This document shows, in pieces, positions 1 to 5,131 of a DNA stretch of 5,131 nucleotides. Made by a program: the position numbers and the translations under genes. The notes below the pieces were generated by a model that saw nothing but the letters and a program-made list of their open reading frames with translations, had not been told where the DNA came from and made no database searches. Origin of the DNA: Gammaproteobacteria bacterium (GTDB taxonomy: Bacteria; Pseudomonadota; Gammaproteobacteria; GCA-001735895); contig JANTFY010000184.1 in the NCBI GenBank assembly GCA_024763185.1, positions 1-5,131 of the forward strand. Direction: 5' to 3'. Within the stretch, counting starts at the first letter, position 1. Every line of letters starts with the position of its first letter.

Positions 1-470
1 TACTCTTTAACAAGTACGACCAGCCGCGGGTTTCTGGCCTGATGCACATCCGCAAACCAGAACCCCCTGTTGAAATGGGTGCTGAGTTGCGGCTCCAGCT
101 GCTGTATTTCATCGGTCTCAACCGCCTGCATATTTACCCGGTGCCGCTCAGACCAGGCCAGTGGATGTTCATTTTCGTAATCGCCCAGAATTAACATGCT
201 GCTGTGCAGAAATTCGGCATCTTTACCCGTTGCTTTTTGTAACTGTTCAATGAGTTCCGGATAGAGTTGTTGGCTCAGTCCGGCCAGGCGGGTGACTTCA
301 TCGGGGTAGCGCCACGGGTACAGCGGGGAGATGATGCCGCCGCCGGCCCAGGAGGATTCCTGTCCGAGTTGTTGACGATCGATCAGGGTAACCTGTAGTC
401 CGGCTTTATCGAGTTCATAGGCGGTTAACAGGCCAATAATGCCGCCACCAACAATGATTATGGAAGACAT
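1..470 (-). CDS. thiO: Glycine oxidase ThiO, FAD-dependent (N-terminal part, cut by window edge)
   Basis: FAD-dependent amine oxidase that converts glycine to iminoglycine (dehydroglycine), hydrogen peroxide being the usual by-product. The imine is used by ThiG to build the thiamin thiazole ring. The reading frame is open for 156 codons and leaves the window with no stop, so the C-terminal half is missing. At the N-terminus, strand SSIIIVGGG and GGGIIG (residues 8-13) form the Rossmann dinucleotide fold. D31 at the end of VTLID is in place for the FAD adenosine ribose. Two stretches typical of ThiO are visible: SSWAGGGIISPLYPWRYP (39-56) and ARNPRL (145-150). The ATG at 470 sits just before the first beta strand, as expected, but no clear Shine-Dalgarno precedes it. 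It is divergent from thiS, its pathway partner. Another DAO-family oxidase is possible, but the motifs and context make ThiO the strong choice. Confidence 0.93.
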   Translation of the reverse strand, partial: MSSIIIVGGGIIGLLTAYELDKAGLQVTLIDRQQLGQESSWAGGGIISPLYPWRYPDEVTRLAGLSQQLYPELIEQLQKATGKDAEFLHSSMLILGDYENEHPLAWSERHRVNMQAVETDEIQQLEPQLSTHFNRGFWFADVHQARNPRLVVLVKE

Positions 471-504
471 GGTTTTGTATCGGGGGACAACCGCAGATTC
501 ATCG

Positions 505-533
505 CTCACATGATATCGCTTTTGGTGTAGAAT
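505..533 (+). promoter_or_regulatory. Candidate sigma70 promoter for thiS-thiG-trmB
   Basis: CTCACA (505-510, 4 of 6 against TTGACA) is separated by 17 bp from TAGAAT (528-533, 5 of 6 against TATAAT). This predicts a start near 540 and a leader of only about 20 nt before thiS. It was found by eye, and the -35 is mediocre. Confidence 0.5.
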
Positions 534-549
534 CGCACTCCGGTTTAGC

Positions 550-556
550 GGAGGAA
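550..556 (+). promoter_or_regulatory. Shine-Dalgarno of thiS, decides the start
   Basis: GGAGGAA is a strong ribosome binding site. The GGAGG core ends 5 nt before ATG 560 but only 2 nt before the in-frame GTG at 557. The ATG at 560 is therefore the better start. Confidence 0.8.
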
Positions 557-559
557 GTG

Positions 560-760
560 ATGCAGATCATAATTAACGGCCAGAATCAGACGGTTGAAAG
601 CGATATTACCCTTGCCGCTTTATTGCAACAGGCGGGTTTGGCCGGTAAGCGGCTGGCCGTTGAAGTGAATGAAAACATTGTGCCGAAAAGCCAGCACGCT
701 GAAACAGTGGTCACCGAGGGTGACAAAATTGAAATAATTCACGCCATCGGGGGTGGCTGA
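560..760 (+). CDS. thiS: Sulfur carrier protein ThiS
   Basis: A 66-residue ubiquitin-fold sulfur carrier. Its C-terminal glycine is adenylated and converted to a thiocarboxylate, which donates sulfur to ThiG during thiazole formation in the cytosol. The protein starts MQIIINGQ, has the beta-grasp pattern with LAALLQQAGL (about 18-27) and VAVEVNE-like RLAVEVNEN (31-39), and ends IIHAIGGG with the essential Gly-Gly tail. The length is normal for ThiS. An upstream in-frame GTG (557) would add one Met but is too close to the Shine-Dalgarno. It is first in the operon with thiG, 3 bp apart. The enzymes that load sulfur (ThiF and a cysteine desulfurase route) are not in the window. Confidence 0.96.
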   Translation: MQIIINGQNQTVESDITLAALLQQAGLAGKRLAVEVNENIVPKSQHAETVVTEGDKIEIIHAIGGG

Positions 761-763
761 TAC

Positions 764-1549
764 ATGCAACACAAAGATGAATTGATCATTGCGGGTAAGT
801 CCTATCAGTCTCGTTTGTTGGTGGGTTCCGGTAAATATAAGGATCTGGAAGAAACCCGTCTGGCAACCGAAGCCAGCGCGGCTGAAATTATTACCGTGGC
901 GATACGCCGTACCAATATCGGGCAAAATGCCGATGAGCCGAATTTACTGGATGTCGTGCCACCCGAAAAATACACCATCCTGCCCAATACCGCGGGTTGC
1001 TTCGATGCCAAGGAGGCCGTGCGCACCTGTCGATTGGCGCGTGAATTGCTGGATGGCCACAAGCTGGTAAAACTCGAAGTGTTGGCGGACCAGAAAACCC
1101 TGTTCCCGCATATTCTGGAAACCCTGAAGGCAACCGAAACCCTGGTGGCGGATGGCTTTGATATCATGGTTTACACCAATGATGATCCTGTCATTGCCCG
1201 GCAACTGGAAGAGATGGGCTGTGTTGCGGTCATGCCACTGGCTGCACCTATCGGTTCAGGCCTTGGTATTCGAAATCCTTATAATATTCTCGAAATAATT
1301 GAAAATGCCAATGTGCCGATTATTGTTGACGCAGGCGTGGGTACGGCTTCTGATGCAGCAATTGCGATGGAACTGGGCTGCGACGGAGTGTTGATGAATA
1401 CCGCCATTGCGGCGGCTAAAGATCCCGTTCTAATGGCCAGTGCGATGAAAAAAGGCATACAGGCTGGCAGGGAGGCATTTCTCGCAGGACGCATGCCGAA
1501 AAAACGTTATGCGTCTGCCTCATCCCCCATCGAAGGTTTAATTGCCTGA
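764..1549 (+). CDS. thiG: Thiazole synthase ThiG
   Basis: Condenses 1-deoxy-D-xylulose 5-phosphate, dehydroglycine and ThiS thiocarboxylate to thiazole phosphate in thiamin synthesis. At 261 residues it has the usual length. Visible landmarks are LVGSGKYKD (19-27), the family stretch VAIRRTNI (45-52), and LVKLEVL (101-107), whose K103 is the likely Schiff-base lysine by comparison with characterised ThiG. PIGSGLGI (162-169) and DAGVGTASDAAIAMELGCDG (189-208) are the phosphate-binding loops of the TIM barrel, and MNTAIAAAKDP (211-221) follows. It starts 3 bp after thiS; the G-rich run at 749-756, which is also the Gly-Gly tail codons of thiS, may act as its ribosome binding site. With ThiO across the spacer, this points to the oxygen-dependent rather than the radical-SAM ThiH route. 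The TGA is immediately followed by the trmB ATG. Confidence 0.97.
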   Translation: MQHKDELIIAGKSYQSRLLVGSGKYKDLEETRLATEASAAEIITVAIRRTNIGQNADEPNLLDVVPPEKYTILPNTAGCFDAKEAVRTCRLARELLDGHKLVKLEVLADQKTLFPHILETLKATETLVADGFDIMVYTNDDPVIARQLEEMGCVAVMPLAAPIGSGLGIRNPYNILEIIENANVPIIVDAGVGTASDAAIAMELGCDGVLMNTAIAAAKDPVLMASAMKKGIQAGREAFLAGRMPKKRYASASSPIEGLIA

Positions 1550-2260
1550 ATGGAAAATACGGGTCAGGCCGATACAAAAAAGCGTTCCATCCGCAGTTTT
1601 GTCAAACGCAGTGGACGCCTGACGACAGGGCAACAAGAGGCTCTCGAACAACTCTGGCCTCGTTATGGCATTGAGTTTGATGCCACAAAAAAACTGGATT
1701 TTGTCACGATTTTTGCGGGACTTGAATCGATCAAGCTTGAAATCGGCTTTGGTAACGGTGATTCGCTGGTGCAAATGGCGCACAATGATCCGGGCAGTGG
1801 TTATTTGGGTATCGAAGTGCATGAACCCGGTGTGGGTCACTGCCTGATCAAGGCTGAACAGACGGGGGTTGAAAACCTCAGGATCATGTCGCGCGATGCG
1901 CTGGATATTCTTGAATACATGATACCGGATGCCACGCTGGATGCGGTGTTTCTGTTTTTTCCGGATCCCTGGCATAAGAAAAAACACCATAAGCGTCGTA
2001 TTGTTAACCGGCTTTTCAGGGATGAAATGGCGCGGGTATTAAAACCCGGTGGCGTGTTGCATATGGCCACTGACTGGCAGGATTACGCTGAGCACATGGC
2101 TGAAAATATGTTGGCAGATGAAAGGTTTACCAATCTGGGCGATGAAAATGGCTTTAGCCCAAAACCGGACTATCGGCCGCAAACAAAGTTTGAGCGCCGC
2201 GGCCTTAAGTTTGGGCACGGTGTGTGGGACCTTATGTTTCGCTTGTCCTCTTCTCAATGA
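1550..2260 (+). CDS. trmB: tRNA (guanine-N7-)-methyltransferase TrmB
   Basis: SAM-dependent enzyme that makes m7G at position 46 in the variable loop of tRNAs. It has 236 residues, close to E. coli TrmB. The N-terminal IRSFVKRSGRLTTGQQ (14-29) is the family's basic entry. The SAM site reads LEIGFGNGD (63-71), GIEVHEPGVG (87-96) and SRDALD (114-119). The catalytic region FFPDPWHKKKHHKRR (136-150) contains D139. D175 in ATDW and TKFE (212-215) are also present, and the tail GHGVWDLMF (222-230) is typical. As I recall the E. coli functional positions, E64, E89, D116, D139, K143, D175 and TKFE all align at a constant offset of 5, so no key residue appears lost. Its ATG directly follows the thiG TGA. 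The nearest Shine-Dalgarno-like element (GAAGG, 1532-1536) is rather far, so translation is probably coupled to thiG. It shares an operon with thi genes without a known functional link. Confidence 0.97.
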   Translation: MENTGQADTKKRSIRSFVKRSGRLTTGQQEALEQLWPRYGIEFDATKKLDFVTIFAGLESIKLEIGFGNGDSLVQMAHNDPGSGYLGIEVHEPGVGHCLIKAEQTGVENLRIMSRDALDILEYMIPDATLDAVFLFFPDPWHKKKHHKRRIVNRLFRDEMARVLKPGGVLHMATDWQDYAEHMAENMLADERFTNLGDENGFSPKPDYRPQTKFERRGLKFGHGVWDLMFRLSSSQ

Positions 2261-2267
2261 TCGACTG

Positions 2268-3161
2268 CTAGTTTCGTAAGGACTGGATAAATGCTTCGGC
2301 TACCGGGTTATTAATGCTGGAGCGATTACGTGCAATCCACAAGGTAAGTGGAATTTTTAGCGGATCCACCTTTATATGTTTCAGCAGCCCCTGTTGCAGC
2401 GCGTCCTTTACAGCAAAACGGGGCAGAAAACTCATGTGTCGACCCCTTCCCAGCATTTCGATGATAGTGTCCGTTGAACCTACTTCCAGTGTGATATTGA
2501 GTTGCCTGACACCCAGTTCCAGCAGCTTGCGATCCAGTATGATGCGCATCGAGGATTGTGACTCCCGCAATACAAATTTTTGTAAAACCAGTTGTTGCAG
2601 ATCGATGGTTTCGAACTGGCTGAGCGTGTGGGCGGGCGCACACACCAGGATCAATTCGTCTTCCAGCCATTTTTGTACAAGTATGTCGGGATGATCTGGC
2701 GCCTTTTCGATCAGGGCAATGTCAGACAGCCCGGTGGCCAGGCGTGTTTGAATGCGCCTGGAGTAACTCATTCGGCTTTGCAGGCTGTATTCCGGGTGGT
2801 TGTCTGAAAAATTAAGCAGTATTTCGGGCAGCAGGTATTCGCCAATTGAATAGGTGACCTCAAGTCTGAGCCTGTTCATGCCACGCGTCAGGCTTTGCAG
2901 GTCTTCCAGCAGGGAGTTCTGGTAATCCAGTACCAGTCGGGAATAGGCATATACGCGTTCTCCGGCCGGGGTCAATTCCAGTTTTCGCCCCTGTCGCCGC
3001 ATCAAGTCGGTGCCATAACATTCCTCAAGCGCACGTAACCGCTTGGTGACAGCTGGCTGTCCGATATGCAGGGAACGCCCGGCATGCTCTACCCCGCCCA
3101 GTTCAACAATGGCTCTGAGGGCTGCCAGCCCGTTGAGATCAGGCAGTTTTATATATTCCAT
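2268..3161 (-). CDS. LysR-family transcriptional regulator
   Basis: A 297-residue LysR-type regulator, full length for the family. Residues about 7-66 form the winged helix-turn-helix: LAALRAIVELGGVEHAGRSL, then recognition helix QPAVTKRLRALEECYG (35-50), and wing RRQGRKLELTPAGE (55-68). A linker helix (about 70-92) leads to the substrate-binding domain (about 97-297). Within it, EVGSTDTIIEMLGRGRHMSFLPRFAV (226-251) has the layout seen in the CysL/CbbR/YeiE-like branch. An in-frame TAA lies directly upstream of ATG 3161, so this is the earliest possible start. No good Shine-Dalgarno precedes it. It is divergent from the SLC13-type transporter and convergent with trmB (7-bp gap). LysR proteins commonly control the divergent neighbour and themselves, so the transporter is the likely target. 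The effector is unknown. Confidence 0.93.
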   Translation of the reverse strand: MEYIKLPDLNGLAALRAIVELGGVEHAGRSLHIGQPAVTKRLRALEECYGTDLMRRQGRKLELTPAGERVYAYSRLVLDYQNSLLEDLQSLTRGMNRLRLEVTYSIGEYLLPEILLNFSDNHPEYSLQSRMSYSRRIQTRLATGLSDIALIEKAPDHPDILVQKWLEDELILVCAPAHTLSQFETIDLQQLVLQKFVLRESQSSMRIILDRKLLELGVRQLNITLEVGSTDTIIEMLGRGRHMSFLPRFAVKDALQQGLLKHIKVDPLKIPLTLWIARNRSSINNPVAEAFIQSLRN

Positions 3162-3177
3162 TTAGGAATATTAATGT

Positions 3178-3207
3178 ATTTTAATTCATTTGAAAACCAG
3201 GTGTTAC
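3178..3207 (-). promoter_or_regulatory. Possible promoter of the lysR gene
   Basis: On the minus strand GTAACA (3207-3202, 4 of 6) is followed after 18 bp by TAAAAT (3183-3178, 5 of 6). The predicted start near 3171 leaves a leader of only about 10 nt, consistent with the missing Shine-Dalgarno. The -35 overlaps dyad 3198-3210, which would suit autoregulation. Weak by itself in an AT-rich stretch. Confidence 0.3.
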
Positions 3208-3218
3208 CTGAACATAAT
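3190..3218 (+). promoter_or_regulatory. Candidate sigma70 promoter of the transporter gene
   Basis: TTGAAA (3190-3195) and CATAAT (3213-3218) are separated by exactly 17 bp, giving 4 of 6 and 5 of 6 consensus matches. The predicted start is near 3225, leaving a leader of about 133 nt before ATG 3358. It is the best promoter in the intergenic region by eye. Confidence 0.6.
3198..3210. promoter_or_regulatory. Dyad 1, CAGGT-GTT-ACCTG, inside promoter spacer
   Basis: Perfect inverted repeat with 5-bp arms and a 3-bp centre, lying between the -35 and -10 of the transporter promoter and over the possible lysR -35. This is a classic operator position. The short arms mean chance cannot be excluded for this dyad alone. 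Confidence 0.45.
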
Positions 3219-3225
3219 ACACTTC

Positions 3226-3238
3226 GCACAAATTGTGC
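3226..3238. promoter_or_regulatory. Dyad 2, GCACAA-A-TTGTGC, at predicted start site
   Basis: Perfect inverted repeat with 6-bp arms around one central base, starting at about +1 of the predicted transcript. It could be a repressor operator. As RNA it could form a 5-bp 5'-end hairpin with an AAU loop. Confidence 0.45.
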
Positions 3239-3266
3239 CTTGGTACCGGGCTGCCACAGTCAATAA

Positions 3267-3285
3267 CACTTCCTTCTAGGAAGTG
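3267..3285. promoter_or_regulatory. Dyad 3 with LysR-type T-N11-A box
   Basis: Perfect 8-bp arms (CACTTCCT and AGGAAGTG) around TCT. Within it T3270 and A3282 are 11 bases apart and symmetric about the centre, matching the T-N11-A rule for LysR-type binding sites. It is the strongest dyad in the window and the best candidate site for the adjacent regulator. Its place about 45-60 nt downstream of the predicted start is unusual for an activator site. It could instead be a repression site, an RNA hairpin, or a sign that a further promoter lies downstream. Confidence 0.5.
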
Positions 3286-3308
3286 ATCTCCATCTGGAAA
3301 TTGAATCA

Positions 3309-3345
3309 ACCTGATTTTACTGATCAGGTACAACTTTCTTTTTTT
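3309..3345 (+). terminator. Terminator-like hairpin and T tract in the transporter leader (possible attenuator)
   Basis: Dyad 4 has 7-bp perfect arms, ACCTGAT (3309-3315) and ATCAGGT (3323-3329), around a 7-nt loop. After 5 nt it is followed by TTTC and seven T (3335-3345). The layout resembles a modest Rho-independent terminator placed before the transporter ATG. The stem is not GC-rich and the gap to the T tract is longer than ideal, so efficiency is uncertain. A competing small hairpin, AATCA (3304-3308) with TGATT (3312-3316), would exclude it. It might simply be another protein-binding dyad. Confidence 0.4.
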
Positions 3346-3357
3346 GAGAATTTTTAC

Positions 3358-5131
3358 ATGAATACTGCCGTATCCAACGAACCTGCCCCACAAGAGAGTT
3401 GTTCTTTCCTGTCCTGTTTTTCCACCAAACAAAAGGTTGCCGCCATCATCTTTATCTTGATGGGGGTTTACCTGTCTTCCATTGTTCCCACCTTGGCTAT
3501 TGCCTGGGTAATCTCAATCCTGGTGTTAACCATCTACCTGTTTGCGTTCGAAATTGTGGAAGTGGATGTGGCGGCAATCACCATCATGGTGCTGCTGGGT
3601 CTGAGCGCCTTGCTGGCCCCGGTGATGGGCCTGGAGCAGGGTCTGGTGGATAGCCGTCACCTGTTTGACGGTTTCAGTTCCAACGCGGTGATGTCTATCA
3701 TAGCGGTCATGATAATCGGTGCCGGGCTCGATAAAACCGGCTTGATGAGTAAAGTGGCCAGTTTTATTTTGAAGGTTGGTGGCAAGACGGAAAGCCGGAT
3801 TATTCCCATTATTTCAGGTACGGTGGGTATCATTTCCTCTTTCATGCAGAATGTTGGCGCCGCGGCGCTTTTCCTGCCGGTGGTGAGTCGTATCTCTGCA
3901 CGCTCTGGTCTGCCCATGTCCAGGCTGTTGATGCCGATGGGTTTTACCGCCATTCTCGGTGGTACGGTGACCATGGTAGGTTCCAGCCCCCTGATTCTGC
4001 TCAACGACCTGATCCTGACCTCCAACAAGGCTTTACCCGCCGATCAGCAAATGGAAACCTGGGGACTGTTCTCGGTGACACCTGTCGGCCTGGCCCTGGT
4101 GGCAACCGGTATTATTTATTTTGTGATCGCGGGTCGGTTTGTGTTGCCGGTCACCCAGTCTGATAAAAGTAAATCGTCCGATCCCATGAAGTATTTTCGT
4201 GATGTTTACAACATCGATTATGGTCTCTACGAAATCGTGGTGCCTGATAGCAGTAAATTGATCGGCCAGAAACTGGATGATGTCGAATCCGTTTATCGCA
4301 TCCGTATTATTGCCAACAAACTTGGGGGGCAGGCAAGCCAGGTGGGTCCGGGCACGTTGGCGCGTGATACCGAGTTTCAACCTGGCATGGTACTGGGCGT
4401 AGTGGCGGCCCCCGGTCACCTGGAACATTTCGTTGAAAAGTATGAACTTATCCGGCGCGACTCCCTGCGTACCTTCGTGGATGACTTGTCGACAGCCAAG
4501 GCGGGTATCGCGGAAGTGGTTATTCCTCCGGGCTCCCACCTGATCGGTAAATCCGCTCGCGATGTATGGATGCGCAAGGTCTATGGCCTGGCCCTGGTGG
4601 CCCTGCATCGCAATGGAGAAACACTGCGCGAAGGGGACGATATTCGTAACATGCCATTACGTGCCGGGGATACGCTGGTGGTGCATACCACCTGGCTGGC
4701 CCTGGATCGCCTGACCAAGGATCGCAATTTCGTAGTGGTGACGACCGAGTATCCGCAAGAGGAAAAGCTGCGCCCGGAAAAACTCAAGTGGGCGGCCCTG
4801 TTCTTCACTATTGCCCTGGGGCTGGTACTGTTTTCCGATTTGCGTCTTTCTATTGCCTTGTTAACGGGTGCCATCGGCATGATTCTGTCCGGCGTATTGA
4901 AAATTGATGAAGCCTATGAGGCGGTGAGCTGGAAAACTGTTTTTCTATTGGCCTCGTTGATTCCGCTGGGATTGGCGGTGGAAACCAGTGGTACCGCCCG
5001 ATGGATTGCCGAGCAGGTATTGGCGGTGGTCGGAGATGCGCCGGGCTGGGTGATACAGGCCTCGGTGGCGGCCCTGGCTACCTTTTTCACCCTGGTCATG
5101 TCCAACGTGGGAGCGACCGTGTTGCTGGTAC
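3358..5131 (+). CDS. SLC13/DASS-type anion permease with two RCK_C domains (C-terminus cut by window edge)
   Basis: Inner-membrane transporter, open for 591 codons with no stop before the window ends. A short polar N-terminus (1-25) has no cleavable signal peptide. Hydrophobic segments lie at about 27-42, 45-66, 72-92, 108-126, 147-178, 190-222 and 237-260. A soluble insert (about 265-470) then carries two RCK_C/TrkA_C repeats. The first is YEIVVPDSSKLIGQKLDD (291-308) onward, and the second is AEVVIPPGSHLIGKSARDV (385-403) to GDTLVVHTT (437-445). Membrane segments resume at about 474-495, 497-514, 525-541 and 565-590. QNVGAAALFLPV (164-175) and SNVGATVLL (582-590) occupy the places of the paired Ser-Asn-Thr motifs of DASS transporters. 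The substrate cannot be read; sulfate, other sulfur anions, or carboxylates fit the superfamily. The ATG at 3358 has weak GAGAA upstream and precedes a sensible N-terminus. It is probably controlled by the divergent LysR protein. Confidence 0.88.
   Translation, partial: MNTAVSNEPAPQESCSFLSCFSTKQKVAAIIFILMGVYLSSIVPTLAIAWVISILVLTIYLFAFEIVEVDVAAITIMVLLGLSALLAPVMGLEQGLVDSRHLFDGFSSNAVMSIIAVMIIGAGLDKTGLMSKVASFILKVGGKTESRIIPIISGTVGIISSFMQNVGAAALFLPVVSRISARSGLPMSRLLMPMGFTAILGGTVTMVGSSPLILLNDLILTSNKALPADQQMETWGLFSVTPVGLALVATGIIYFVIAGRFVLPVTQSDKSKSSDPMKYFRDVYNIDYGLYEIVVPDSSKLIGQKLDDVESVYRIRIIANKLGGQASQVGPGTLARDTEFQPGMVLGVVAAPGHLEHFVEKYELIRRDSLRTFVDDLSTAKAGIAEVVIPPGSHLIGKSARDVWMRKVYGLALVALHRNGETLREGDDIRNMPLRAGDTLVVHTTWLALDRLTKDRNFVVVTTEYPQEEKLRPEKLKWAALFFTIALGLVLFSDLRLSIALLTGAIGMILSGVLKIDEAYEAVSWKTVFLLASLIPLGLAVETSGTARWIAEQVLAVVGDAPGWVIQASVAALATFFTLVMSNVGATVLLV

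Larger units (their letters stand above)
3162..3357. other. Shared control region between divergent lysR and transporter genes
   Basis: This 196-bp non-coding stretch is AT-rich near the lysR end. It contains the promoter candidates, four dyads and T-rich leader listed separately. I see no small gene or tRNA in it. GAGAA at 3346-3350, 7 nt before ATG 3358, is a weak Shine-Dalgarno for the transporter. Confidence 0.7.

Noticed and set aside
557..760. GTG at 557 as the thiS start
   Set aside because: It lies only 2 nt after the Shine-Dalgarno core, whereas ATG 560 has better spacing and gives the usual ThiS N-terminus.
1538..1990. 150-codon minus-strand open frame antisense to trmB
   Set aside because: trmB is clearly the real gene with all its motifs. 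The antisense product has no recognisable features.
552..3287. Shared 10-mer AGGAAGTGAT at 552-561 and 3278-3287
   Set aside because: Several repeated 10-mers are expected by chance in 5 kb. The first copy is simply the thiS ribosome binding site plus start.
3206..3329. ACCTGA/ACCTGAT elements resembling part of the TPP riboswitch (thi-box) consensus
   Set aside because: The flanking conserved parts (the CTGAGA segment and the GG-TAATRCC-type segment) are missing. The element is repeated in inverted form, and the gene downstream is a transporter of an unrelated type.
3399..3653. 84-codon plus-strand frame rich in Gly, Cys and His
   Set aside because: It is the shifted frame of the N-terminal membrane part of the transporter, which reads through the same region with proper membrane segments.
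4033..4608. 191-codon minus-strand open frame
   Set aside because: It lies wholly inside the transporter gene on the opposite strand, shows no recognisable domain, and its composition (rich in His and Gln) is that of an antisense shadow.
1..5131. Mobile elements, CRISPR arrays, tRNA/rRNA genes, defence or toxin-antitoxin modules
   Set aside because: No direct repeat arrays, transposase-like products, cloverleaf structures or small paired genes were seen. Coding density and gene types are those of core chromosome.

Overview
The window looks like ordinary chromosome from a gammaproteobacterium, probably environmental or marine. The grounds are the mid-range GC content, the divergent thiO / thiS-thiG-trmB arrangement (the thiS-thiG-trmB order is familiar from Pseudomonas and relatives), and the TrmB and ThiG sequence types. 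The genus cannot be named from the sequence. There is no sign of a mobile element, CRISPR array, rRNA, tRNA or broken gene.

Layout. Positions 1-470 (minus, running off the left edge) hold the N-terminal 156 residues of a ThiO-type glycine oxidase. A spacer of about 89 bp separates it from a plus-strand operon of thiS (560-760), thiG (764-1549) and trmB (1550-2260). thiS and thiG are 3 bp apart, and thiG and trmB abut exactly (TGA then ATG). ThiO oxidises glycine to the imine that ThiG condenses with deoxyxylulose phosphate, using sulfur carried on the ThiS C-terminus. The three thi genes therefore supply the oxygen-dependent route to the thiazole half of thiamin. trmB encodes the tRNA m7G46 methyltransferase and is a functionally unrelated passenger.

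A convergent minus-strand LysR-family regulator (2268-3161) ends 7 bp from trmB. It is divergent from a plus-strand membrane transporter (3358 to beyond 5131) of the SLC13/DASS type, with two RCK_C (TrkA_C) domains inserted between its membrane halves. Divergence with a shared 196-bp control region suggests that the LysR protein controls the transporter. The substrate is not readable from sequence; a sulfur oxyanion or other small anion is a guess.

The least ordinary part is the lysR-transporter intergenic region (3162-3357). It holds a good sigma70-type promoter (TTGAAA, 17 bp, CATAAT) and four perfect interrupted dyads: one inside the promoter spacer, one at the predicted start site, one containing a T-N11-A LysR-type box, and one followed by a T tract like an intrinsic terminator. 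This suggests layered control of the transporter, possibly including leader attenuation. I see no convincing evidence of a wholly new biological system in this window.
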